Origin: JACCTI01 sp038237435
GTDB taxonomy: Bacteria > Verrucomicrobiota > Verrucomicrobiia > Chthoniobacterales > UBA10450
Assembly: GCA_038237435.1 (NCBI GenBank)
Contig: JBBRYT010000006.1
Span: forward strand, 124,001-188,000
DNA: 64,000 bases
Reading direction: 5' to 3'
Made by a program: the position numbers and the translations under genes. Within the stretch, counting starts at the first letter, position 1, and every line of letters starts with the position of its first letter. Under the pieces are notes generated by a model. It saw only the letters and a program-made list of their open reading frames with translations. It did not search any database and was not told where the DNA came from. Positions 51,347 through 59,479 of this stretch are shown in pieces.

Positions 51347-54300
51347 ATGCGCTGCACTCGGTGCGAGACACAGCTCGCGGCGGGGACGGTGGAAGGACTT
51401 TGTCCGGTTTGCTTGCTCGACGCGGTCCTGCCTAACGAGTCAAACGAAGCCCACGATTCGTTTCACTACGATCTGATTGACGAAATCGCGCGCGGCGGAA
51501 TGGGCGTGGTTTATCGCGCGGTCCAGCATGGCTCGCAACGCCAGGTCGCCGTGAAAATGATTCTGGCGGAACACGCGGCCACGCCGGAAATGCTCGATCG
51601 ATTTCGTGCGGAAGTGGAGGCGGTCGCAAGCCTCGATCATCCGCACATTTTGCCGATTTACGAAGCGGGCGAATTCGACGGCGCACCGTTTTACAGCATG
51701 AAATTCGCGGACGGCGGGACTTTGCGCGAACGCATCTCCCAATATCGCGGGCAATTTCGCGAGAGCGCAAAGTTGATCGCCACCATCGCACGCGCCGTCC
51801 ATCACGCCCACCAACGCGGAATTCTGCATCGTGATTTGAAGCCCGGAAATATCCTGCTTGAGAGCGAAACAAACACGCCCTTCGTCGCCGATTTCGGTTT
51901 GGCGAAGTGGATGGCGCAAGACAATCGCCTAACGATCGGTCAGGGCGCGCTCGGGACTCCTCACTACATCGCACCGGAACAAGCCAGGGGCGTTTCCGCC
52001 AATCTCACTACCGCCGCCGATGTTTATAGTCTCGGTGCGATTCTTTACGAGCTACTGGCCGGTCGTCCTGCTTTTGACGGAGCGACCGCTTTGGAAACTC
52101 TGCGCCTTGTTACCGAGACGGCGCCGTCGCCACCGCGCACGATTGAGCGAGAGACTCCGCGCGATCTGGAAATCATTTGTCTTAAGTGTCTGAGTAAGGA
52201 GCCGACCGACCGTTATTCGTCAGCCATGGCGCTGGCGGAAGACCTGGAACGATGGCTCGATAATCGCACCATCCTGGCGCGACCGGCGGCACCGCCGGAA
52301 CGCCTTTGGCGTTGGGCGAAACGCAACCCTGCCTTGGCCATGCTCTCGGCGATCACTCTTCTCCTCCTCACCACGTTCGCGATCGGCTCCACGATTGCGG
52401 CGGCGCGCATTGCTCGATCACGCGATCGCGCCGTGGCGGCGGAGAAAAAAGCGACGGAAGACCTATGGAGCTCCTATCTCGCGCAAGCACGCGCTTCGCG
52501 CGCAACCGGCCGCGCGGGGCAACGCTTCGAAGCGCTCGCCGCCATCAGCAAAGCCGCGCGCATTCATCCTAGTCTCGAGTTGCGCAATGAAGCTATCGCG
52601 ACCCTCGCCTTGTTCGATGTGCGGATGGGCCGGACCTGGCCGCTCTCTCCCTCGCGCGAGCAAGCAGTCGCCTTCGACGACAAGCTGGAGCGTTATGTGT
52701 CGGAAGAGTCGGATGGAACAATGGTGCTACGACGAGTTTCAGATCAAGAGCAACTCGCGCGATTGTCAGGACCAGCAGAAGCGCAGGTGGAGTTTATTTA
52801 TGGCTTCAGCCCGGATGGTAACTTCCTCGCCGCGAAATTTAATAACGGACAGACATCTCTCTGGCATCTACCGGATTCTAAACCACTCCTTACTTTACAA
52901 GGTCAGGTGACTAACGGTCTCGGATGGAGTGCGCTCTCTGCCCAGACAAATCTTTTCGCTTTCACGCTTCCAAACGGAGGCGTCGATATCTATCGGCTGG
53001 ATGAGTTACTCCAATCTTCCACGCCGGCTTCGATTCCACCCTGGCGGCATTGGCCTATGCCTATTCGCGTGCAGGGGATCGCGTTTGATCCTTCAGGGAC
53101 CAAGCTAGCTATCTCAGATGTCGCCGACGGCGACATCGCGCCGGAAAAACGCCGGCGCGCCGGCGGTGTCGAGGTTCGTAACATCGAGAGTGGCGAAGTG
53201 TTGTGGAGTTTTCCCGTCGCCGAAGGAGTAGGCTCGACCTACTGGAGCTCTGATGGTCGCCAGTTAGCCGCCTCGGCTTGGGACAAGAACGTCCACATCC
53301 TCGATGCGACTACTGGCAAGGAGCTAAGACTCTTACGCGGTCATCGAGACGCCGCTACTGTCTCCAAGTTTAACCATCGCGGAACACGTCTAGCTAGTGC
53401 GAGCCTCGATGGTTCCATGAATTTTTGGGATCTGTTAAGCGGGGAAAATCTTGTCCGCACGACAAGTGAAGGGCCAGCCTTCTTCTTCGCGCCTAACGAC
53501 AACCAGATGGGTCTGGCGGCGGGCGGAAACTCCGCCGGCCTTCTTGAAATAGAAGAGACGCAAATTTTTCAGGCCTGGCGACCTACTAACAGTCCTGGTC
53601 GCCCACTTGGCTTTGTTGCCAGCGCTGATGGCAACTATCTTGCATCCACCGGTTATACTGGCGTGCAGATTTGGGATGCGGCGCATGCGCGCTTCGCTCT
53701 CTCGATTCCAACTACCCAGGTGCATGTTTCCTCGGTCGCTTTTTTGCAGCGCGAAAAACATTTGTCCCTCTTAGCGGGCGATGACGGCGAAGGTTACACC
53801 GAGCAAATTGTTCGTACCGACTTAGAGTCAGTTCAACTAGAACGCGCCTCTCCTTGGTTAGTTGAGAGCGGCTGGCTCCTGGAATCAGTTTCGCCCGACG
53901 GTAAATACGCCGCCTTGAGCGCGCGCGACGGGAAACGTCCGGCCATCATCGTTGCGCGCGATGATCCATCGCGGCGTCTCGACTTGTTAGGCCAGGAGCA
54001 CACTCACGCGATCGTTTTCAGTCAGGAAGGTCTGCTCATCGCAGGTGCTTCGCGCGCGCAAGACGGTGTGGCGGTTTGGAATTCCACTTCCGGGGAGCTG
54101 ATCCGCAAGTTTAAGATAGATGGCGACGCATCAGTGACTTTCGATCCATCCAATCGATGGCTCATCATCGGAACCGCGCATGGCTACGAGTTCTGGAGCT
54201 TGCGCGATTGGCAGCGCGGGCCGCGCATCGAACTCACTGAGCTTAGCTCATGGGCTGCCGCCTTTAGTCCCGATGGTCATTACCTTGCCGTCCTGGAATC

Positions 54301-54502
54301 GGCCGGCCGCGTTGGCATTTATGATGCGGCCAATGCAACTCACCTGGCCAACCTGGAAGCGCCATTTTCCGTCGCACCTGGCTTTATTGACTTCAGTGGC
54401 GAAGGCCGCTGGCTCAACGTCCTCGGCATCGATCAAACAATTCAACGTTGGGACCTGATGACGTTAGACGACGAGCTGAAACAATTCCATTTGAATTGGT
54501 AA
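51347..54502 (+). CDS. Receptor-like Ser/Thr protein kinase with WD40 repeats
   Basis: 1051 residues. An N-terminal Zn-ribbon (C-T-R-C at 3-6 and C-P-V-C at 19-22) precedes a Hanks-type kinase domain (about 42-310): G-x-G-x-x-G as GGMGVVYRA, catalytic K (about 70, in VAVKMI), H-R-D-L-K-P-G-N (about 161-168) and D-F-G (about 182). After a transmembrane helix (about 332-352: AMLSAITLLLLTTFAIGSTIAAARI) the C-terminal region has WD40-like repeats (for example VEFIYGFSPDGNFLAAKFNNGQTSLW). The propeller probably faces the periplasm. It pairs with the sigma factor just upstream, an arrangement in which phosphorylation may set sigma activity (inference). Confidence 0.9.
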   Translation: MRCTRCETQLAAGTVEGLCPVCLLDAVLPNESNEAHDSFHYDLIDEIARGGMGVVYRAVQHGSQRQVAVKMILAEHAATPEMLDRFRAEVEAVASLDHPHILPIYEAGEFDGAPFYSMKFADGGTLRERISQYRGQFRESAKLIATIARAVHHAHQRGILHRDLKPGNILLESETNTPFVADFGLAKWMAQDNRLTIGQGALGTPHYIAPEQARGVSANLTTAADVYSLGAILYELLAGRPAFDGATALETLRLVTETAPSPPRTIERETPRDLEIICLKCLSKEPTDRYSSAMALAEDLERWLDNRTILARPAAPPERLWRWAKRNPALAMLSAITLLLLTTFAIGSTIAAARIARSRDRAVAAEKKATEDLWSSYLAQARASRATGRAGQRFEALAAISKAARIHPSLELRNEAIATLALFDVRMGRTWPLSPSREQAVAFDDKLERYVSEESDGTMVLRRVSDQEQLARLSGPAEAQVEFIYGFSPDGNFLAAKFNNGQTSLWHLPDSKPLLTLQGQVTNGLGWSALSAQTNLFAFTLPNGGVDIYRLDELLQSSTPASIPPWRHWPMPIRVQGIAFDPSGTKLAISDVADGDIAPEKRRRAGGVEVRNIESGEVLWSFPVAEGVGSTYWSSDGRQLAASAWDKNVHILDATTGKELRLLRGHRDAATVSKFNHRGTRLASASLDGSMNFWDLLSGENLVRTTSEGPAFFFAPNDNQMGLAAGGNSAGLLEIEETQIFQAWRPTNSPGRPLGFVASADGNYLASTGYTGVQIWDAAHARFALSIPTTQVHVSSVAFLQREKHLSLLAGDDGEGYTEQIVRTDLESVQLERASPWLVESGWLLESVSPDGKYAALSARDGKRPAIIVARDDPSRRLDLLGQEHTHAIVFSQEGLLIAGASRAQDGVAVWNSTSGELIRKFKIDGDASVTFDPSNRWLIIGTAHGYEFWSLRDWQRGPRIELTELSSWAAAFSPDGHYLAVLESAGRVGIYDAANATHLANLEAPFSVAPGFIDFSGEGRWLNVLGIDQTIQRWDLMTLDDELKQFHLNW

Positions 54503-54505
54503 CTG

Positions 54506-54527
54506 CAAAGATTCGCAAGAATCTTTG
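54506..54527 (+). terminator. Hairpin after the kinase gene
   Basis: CAAAGATTC (54506-54514) pairs perfectly with GAATCTTTG (54519-54527) around a GCAA tetraloop, starting 4 bases after the kinase stop. The following AAACTTTCC is only weakly T-rich. A 3'-end structure or weak terminator is likely. Confidence 0.6.
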
Positions 54528-54562
54528 AAACTTTCCGGGGCGCTTCCGTTAGCAGAAGGTGA

Positions 54563-56014
54563 ATGAAAACTTTCACCGTTATGGTCACACGCGTGTGCAC
54601 CATTTTGTTTGCCTCTTCTATTTCCACCTTCGCCCAAGGCAACCTCGTCCCTACCACCGCGCCGAATGTACCGATCATGAAGACGCTGCAGCAAATCGAG
54701 CCGCGCATTGATTTACAGAACGCGCCGGCCGCGGCGGTTGATACCACGAACGCAAACTATGAGTTCATCATCATTAAGCCAGGTTCCTATTATCTTTCAG
54801 CGAACCTCGGAGTGATCAAAGCCAACGGCATACAAATCGGCGTTGCCGGCGTGACTTTGGATTTGAACGGCTTCGAAGTTTCACGCACTTCAGGTTCCGG
54901 CGGGAACGGGATTGAGATTACCGCTCTCTCCCACCGCGCCAACATTCGCCAGGGCACCGTGAGAAATTTCACGACCGGCGTTTTTGCCGTCGGCTCCGCG
55001 GCGCTCGCTACCTCGCTCAGAGACCTCGCCGTTACCGGATGCAACGGCGTGGCGATCCATGCGGGAAGCGGTGCCGTGATCGAATCATGCACGGCCCACG
55101 ATAATCCAGGTAACGGTATTGAGGCTGCCACGAGTTCCACCATCACGAACTGCAACGCCTTCGCGAACCAGGGACCATCTGGTCTTTCCGTGGCGAATGG
55201 TTCCACTCTCACCAAGTGCACAGTAAACAATCACACTGGTACTAATGGCATATCTGCGGGTAGCGGCGTAACTCTCGCCGACTGCACCGTGTCCAATAAC
55301 ACCACGACTTATGGCATCTTTGTCGGCAGCGGCTGTACACTGATCAACTGCGCGGCCACTTATAACAACGGCACCTACGGCATTTCTGCCAGCACCGGCT
55401 CCACTCTAACGAACTGTTCGGCTCTCAGTAATACCGGCACCTACGGCTTTTCCGTCGCGGCGGGGTGCACATTCACGAACTGCAGCGCCTACGGGAATAC
55501 AAGCGCAGCGACGGCGTCCGCCGGTTTCGAGACTTTGAGCGGCTGTGCCCTCATCAATTGTAGTGCACGTAATAACACGTCCACCGCAGCTACTGCCAAT
55601 GCTACGACCGGAATGGGGATTGACGTCGGAGGGGATAGTACTATCCAGGGTTGCACAGCCAGCTTTAACAAAGGAGATGGCATTCGCGTTTCAGGCGGAT
55701 GCATCGTCCGTCAAAACTCCTGCGACACGAACGGAAACAACGGCGATGGTGCAGACATCCACGTCCTCGGGGCACGTAGTCGCATCGAGGCAAACAACAT
55801 CGTGGGGGGCGATCGCGGAATCGAGGTATCCGGCATTCACAACCTCATCACTGGCAACTCTGCCGGCAGTACCACGATCGATTATGTCATCGCCGCTGAT
55901 AACCGCTACGGGCCGATCCTAGACCTTCGCGCGGTCGGAACCGCTGCGGTGAGTGGTAATGTCGCCGCCGATACCACCACCACGACACATCCCTGGGCGA
56001 ACTTCAGTTATTGA
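54563..56014 (+). CDS. Secreted right-handed beta-helix protein
   Basis: 483 residues with a signal peptide (MVTRVCTILFASSISTFA). From about residue 95 a series of 21-25-residue rungs repeats the pattern N-G-I-x-(V/A)-x-x-G-(S/C)-x-(L/I)-x-(N/D)-C-(T/S)-(A/V)-x-x-N, for example GVTLADCTVSNNTTTYGIFV and GCTLINCAATYNNGTYGISA. This is the parallel beta-helix of right-handed polygalacturonase-like/adhesin proteins. Cys at regular rung positions may stack. No catalytic residues are identified. It is followed by a second secreted gene 18 bases downstream. The middle carries almost no exact copy of the short word. Confidence 0.8.
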   Translation: MKTFTVMVTRVCTILFASSISTFAQGNLVPTTAPNVPIMKTLQQIEPRIDLQNAPAAAVDTTNANYEFIIIKPGSYYLSANLGVIKANGIQIGVAGVTLDLNGFEVSRTSGSGGNGIEITALSHRANIRQGTVRNFTTGVFAVGSAALATSLRDLAVTGCNGVAIHAGSGAVIESCTAHDNPGNGIEAATSSTITNCNAFANQGPSGLSVANGSTLTKCTVNNHTGTNGISAGSGVTLADCTVSNNTTTYGIFVGSGCTLINCAATYNNGTYGISASTGSTLTNCSALSNTGTYGFSVAAGCTFTNCSAYGNTSAATASAGFETLSGCALINCSARNNTSTAATANATTGMGIDVGGDSTIQGCTASFNKGDGIRVSGGCIVRQNSCDTNGNNGDGADIHVLGARSRIEANNIVGGDRGIEVSGIHNLITGNSAGSTTIDYVIAADNRYGPILDLRAVGTAAVSGNVAADTTTTTHPWANFSY

Positions 56015-56032
56015 ACCTAACGAACAGTAATC

Positions 56033-56950
56033 ATGAAACGGCTCGCACTAGTATTGTCACTTCTAGTGCCATTAAACGCGTACGCGGCATCGACCATTAG
56101 TAATACCAATGCATTCGGCTGGGGCGCGAACCTTGGCTGGACCAATTGGCACGACGCTGACATCGGTGCGCCTGCTGGCGCGGATGGCGTTGTCATCGGT
56201 GAGTTCATTTGCTCGGGCTACATCTACAGCGCTAACGTCGGTTGGATTAACCTAGGCAACGCGTTCGTCCCTACCGCCACCCCGACTCTTCACATCCACT
56301 ACTCAAACTTAACCGCGACCGATTTCGGCGTGAACTACAGCATCGATCCTACCCAGCCGGGCGTGGCCATTCTGCGCGGCTACGCTTACGGCGCAAACGT
56401 CGGCTGGATCAATTTCGAAGCGCTCGGTAATCCGCGCCTTTCGCTTTTTACCGGTACCTTCAGCGGTTACGCCTACTCTGCGAACTGCGGTTGGATCAAT
56501 CTCAACGACTCGTTAGGCAAAGTGCAGACCGACCACGTCGCCATGGGTGTGGATAGCGACAGCGACGGCATCGCCGACGCGTTTGAGTTCCAATACTTCG
56601 GCAACCTAACGAGTGCTGGCGCAACCACAGACTCCGACGGCGACGGCGTTAGCGACAAGGGCGAATACCTCGACGGAACCAGTCCGACCATTGCCAGCGA
56701 CAGACTACGCATCGTTACCTTCGCGACAAACTCCGCCGGCGCCAGCTCGCCTATTACCTGGACAAGTACGGTGGCGCGACTCTACATCATCGAAACCAAG
56801 CCAGATCTTCTCGCGCTAAGCTGGGACCCGGACCCGATCTTCGGCATGGCCTTCGCGCCTGATGCAAGCACGTCCACCACCCGCACAATCACGGCCGCGA
56901 GCGCCACGAAACGTTTCTACCGGGTAAGATCGATCCGGCCACTTCCGTAA
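56033..56950 (+). CDS. Secreted protein with GWIN repeats and Ca-binding-like DxDxDG segment
   Basis: 305 residues with a signal peptide (MKRLALVLSLLVPLNAYA). Four repeats of the form (G/S)-A-N-x-G-W-(I/T)-N (GANLGWTN, SANVGWIN, GANVGWIN, SANCGWIN) are spread through about residues 25-160. A short Asp-rich stretch D-S-D-S-D-G-I-A-D and D-S-D-G-D-G-V-S-D (about 178-215) is like thrombospondin type 3 repeats, which bind calcium. The end is Thr/Arg-rich. No catalytic site is seen. A surface or matrix role is likely; the partner beta-helix gene is immediately upstream. Confidence 0.7.
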   Translation: MKRLALVLSLLVPLNAYAASTISNTNAFGWGANLGWTNWHDADIGAPAGADGVVIGEFICSGYIYSANVGWINLGNAFVPTATPTLHIHYSNLTATDFGVNYSIDPTQPGVAILRGYAYGANVGWINFEALGNPRLSLFTGTFSGYAYSANCGWINLNDSLGKVQTDHVAMGVDSDSDGIADAFEFQYFGNLTSAGATTDSDGDGVSDKGEYLDGTSPTIASDRLRIVTFATNSAGASSPITWTSTVARLYIIETKPDLLALSWDPDPIFGMAFAPDASTSTTRTITAASATKRFYRVRSIRPLP

Positions 56951-57025
56951 GAGATCGCGAACTGCAAGGGGTTAACTGGAAAGCGTTCACTTGCGCTCCG
57001 AGCGAGCTGTTGAAAGTTCCTTGCC

Positions 57026-57511
57026 ATGCGGCGCGCGATCTATCCCGGTAGTTTTGATCCGGTAACGAATGGTCATCTCGACGTGATCGAGCGGGCGCGA
57101 AAACTTTTCGACGAAGTGATCGTGGCCGTCGCGCACAACGACCAGAAGCAGCCGTTGTTTTCTCTGGAGGAACGGCTGGAACTTTTGCGCGCGACGATTG
57201 GAGAGGCGGATCACGTGCGGGTTGCGCCGCTGGACGGATTGCTGGTGACATTTGCCGTACAGCAAAAAGCTGCTGCGGTCATTCGCGGACTGCGCGCGGT
57301 TTCAGATTTCGAATTCGAATTTCAAATGGCGCTGATGAATCGGAAATTGGAAGGCAATGTGGAAACGATCTTTCTCATGCCGAAGGAGGAATACACTTAC
57401 CTGAGCTCGCGCATCGTGAAGGAAATTGCGCGACTAGGAGGCGATATCACGAGCTTCGTGCCGGCTCAGGTCGCGCAAGCGTTCGCGAAGAAACTCGGTT
57501 CGCACAAATGA
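57026..57511 (+). CDS. coaD: Phosphopantetheine adenylyltransferase
   Basis: 161 residues. The N-terminal nucleotidyltransferase signature AIYPGSFDPVTNGHLDVIERA (with T/H-x-G-H) and the ATP loop in YLSSRIVKEIARLGGDI are diagnostic. The enzyme makes dephospho-CoA in the fourth step of coenzyme A synthesis. It is followed by palindromic element C and then the fatty-acid/ribosome gene group, and is probably part of a separate transcript because of this element. Confidence 0.97.
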   Translation: MRRAIYPGSFDPVTNGHLDVIERARKLFDEVIVAVAHNDQKQPLFSLEERLELLRATIGEADHVRVAPLDGLLVTFAVQQKAAAVIRGLRAVSDFEFEFQMALMNRKLEGNVETIFLMPKEEYTYLSSRIVKEIARLGGDITSFVPAQVAQAFAKKLGSHK

Positions 57512-57515
57512 TGCT

Positions 57516-57643
57516 TGTCATCCTGAGCCGCGCAGACGGCGAAGGATCTCACGCTCGCTCTGGCGATGAACGTTCATCTTCGCGCGTGGCCGACATAGCG
57601 ATCCTGAGATCCTTCGGCGCGCTTCGCCGGCCTCAGGATGACA
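57516..57643. repeat. Palindromic intergenic element, copy C
   Basis: 128 bases beginning 5 bases after the coaD stop. The left end TGTCATCCTGAGC (57516) runs to GAAGGATCTC and the right end from GAGATCCTTCG to CTCAGGATGACA (57643). The outer 12 bases are perfectly complementary. The left arm is the GCGCAGACGG subtype, the right arm the GGCGAAGCGC subtype, reversed in order from copy B. Confidence 0.85.
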
Positions 57644-57696
57644 ACTGGCACGGGCGTTGTGTTACAGTTTCCCGTCGAAATTGAGGTAGCGAGGAA

Positions 57697-58149
57697 ATGA
57701 AAATCCATTTGCGGCAAATTTCCGACGAAGGTCTACAGCTCGAAGGCGAGGAGGATTGTCCCATCCCCGATTTGGAAAAGGACGGCGTCAAATGCGTCGG
57801 CCCATTGCACTACTCGTTAGACCTCGGTATTTCCGAGGGCTCGCTTTGGGCGAATGGCCGAATCACGCAGCCGGTGGAAGTGACCTGTGTTTCCTGTTTG
57901 GAACGTTTCACGCACACGATCGAAGTGCCGAACTTCGCGATCGTGACGGAATTGACCGGGCCGGAGACGATCGATCTAACGCCTTTCCTGCGTGAAGATA
58001 TTCTGTTGAATCTGCCCGCCTATCCGCACTGCGATCGCGATGGCACGCGCGTCTGCAAAGCGCCGGAGGTCCCACCGGAGCAAGCGAAGGGTGACGATCC
58101 GGAACGCAAGCCGGACTGGAGCGCGCTCGATAAATTGAAGCTGAAATAG
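57697..58149 (+). CDS. YceD/DUF177 family protein
   Basis: 150 residues, starting ATG 57697 after GAGG. DUF177 proteins (YceD, linked to 23S rRNA accumulation) usually precede rpmF, as here (51 bases before it). Features are CVSCLERFTHTIEV (two Cys, about 68-71) and the C-terminal LREDILLNLPAYPHCDRD with the conserved E-D/I-L-L-N-L-P pattern. The tail ends in SALDKLKLK. Function in ribosome biogenesis is inferred from family and context. Confidence 0.85.
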   Translation: MKIHLRQISDEGLQLEGEEDCPIPDLEKDGVKCVGPLHYSLDLGISEGSLWANGRITQPVEVTCVSCLERFTHTIEVPNFAIVTELTGPETIDLTPFLREDILLNLPAYPHCDRDGTRVCKAPEVPPEQAKGDDPERKPDWSALDKLKLK

Positions 58150-58200
58150 CGGCGCGCGAGTTGCCTTTCGCGGATTTCCTGCTTTGGTGTGCCGCTTCGT

Positions 58201-58383
58201 ATGGGAGTTCCAAAACGCAAAACCTCCAAGATGCGCCTGCGCACCCGCAAAGCTTCGCATCGCTGGCGGGCGCCGCAGATGAATAAGTGCCCGCAATGCG
58301 GCAGCACGGTCGCGTCGCATACCGCCTGTTCGTCCTGTGGTTATTATAAAGGCCGGCAGGTCTTGACGATCAGCGGCGCCTAA
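58201..58383 (+). CDS. rpmF: 50S ribosomal protein L32
   Basis: 60 residues, the usual size, starting at the ATG for MGVPKRKTSK. The L32 pattern is visible: basic N terminus (RKTSKMRLRTRKASH) and two Cys pairs (C-P-Q-C and C-S-S-C) forming a zinc site. It lies between yceD and plsX in the conserved order. Its stop TAA lies within a copy of the short word (58378-58385). Confidence 0.97.
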   Translation: MGVPKRKTSKMRLRTRKASHRWRAPQMNKCPQCGSTVASHTACSSCGYYKGRQVLTISGA

Positions 58384-58447
58384 CGAGGCATCTTCTGTCG
58401 GGCAAATCTTGCATTCCCGGCCGGGAATTGGAAGATTCCCAGCCTCG

Positions 58448-59479
58448 ATGAAAATCGCACTCGACGCCATGGGCGGCGATTTCGGTCCGCCTAATCTGGT
58501 CAGCGGCGCTGTCATGGCGTTGCGTGAGTATCCGCGCATCGAAAAGCTTTTTCTGGTCGGCGATTCTAGGCAGATCGAAGACGAGCTGAAAAAGCATGAC
58601 TGCAACGATCAGCGCGTCGAGATCGTCCACTCAACGCAAGTCGTCGAGATGAGCGACAAGGCGGTTGAATCGGTGCGGCGCAAAAAAGATTCATCGATTA
58701 GTCGCGCGGTTGACCTGGTGAAATTCGACAAAGCCGACGCGGTGGTGAGCGCAGGGCACACCGGCGCGGCGGTGGCGGCGACGACGATAAAGTTGCGCAC
58801 GTTACCCGGCGTGGAACGGCCAGGCATTGCCGCGGTTATTCCGACCGAGCACAATTTATTCGTCCTCATCGATGCCGGTGCGAATGTCGACGCGCGACCG
58901 ATTCATCTCTTGCAATACGGCATCATGGGTTCGGTTTATTCGCGGCACGTTCTGCGATTTGAAAATCCATGCGTCGGTCTGATGTCTATCGGCGGCGAGG
59001 ACGTGAAAGGTTCCGAAAATACCAAGGAAGTTTTCAAGATGCTCAAGCAGAGCTCGCTTAATTTTCGCGGCAACATTGAGGGCAATGATCTTTTCGCTGA
59101 TCCGGTCGAAGTGGTGGTATGCGACGGCTTTGTCGGCAACGTGACTTTGAAAACCTGCGAAGCGACGGGCGACGCTATTTTTAAATGGCTCAAACATGAG
59201 TTGACCAAAAACGCCAAGCGTATCGCGGGTGCATATCTGGCGCAGAATGCCTTCAAGACCATCCGCAAAAAAGTGAACTACGAAGAGTACGGCGGCTCAC
59301 CGTTGCTCGGCGTGAACGGCATCTGCATTATCGCGCACGGCGCGAGCACGCCGCTCGCAATAAAAAATGCGCTGCGCGTGGCGGTGGAGTCGATTGAACA
59401 TGAGGTGAACCCGCATATCGTCGAGGAAGTTCGCCGTTACCATGAAACGACAGCCCCGCTCGAGCCGGCGATCGGCTAA
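58448..59479 (+). CDS. plsX: Phosphate acyltransferase PlsX
   Basis: ATG at 58448 gives 343 residues. Features are MKIALDAMGGDFGP at the N terminus, VVSAGHTGAAVAAT (about 98), VGLMSIGGEDVKG and VVCDGFVGNVTLKTCEATG. PlsX converts acyl-ACP to acyl-phosphate, feeding membrane lipid synthesis, in the cytoplasm at the membrane. It overlaps fabH by about 38 bases, implying coupled translation. Confidence 0.97.
   Translation: MKIALDAMGGDFGPPNLVSGAVMALREYPRIEKLFLVGDSRQIEDELKKHDCNDQRVEIVHSTQVVEMSDKAVESVRRKKDSSISRAVDLVKFDKADAVVSAGHTGAAVAATTIKLRTLPGVERPGIAAVIPTEHNLFVLIDAGANVDARPIHLLQYGIMGSVYSRHVLRFENPCVGLMSIGGEDVKGSENTKEVFKMLKQSSLNFRGNIEGNDLFADPVEVVVCDGFVGNVTLKTCEATGDAIFKWLKHELTKNAKRIAGAYLAQNAFKTIRKKVNYEEYGGSPLLGVNGICIIAHGASTPLAIKNALRVAVESIEHEVNPHIVEEVRRYHETTAPLEPAIG

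Noticed and set aside
18271..57643. Palindromic elements considered as CRISPR-like or IS remnants
   Set aside because: No regular spacers, no cas genes and no transposase frame are present; only three scattered copies with long inverted arms.
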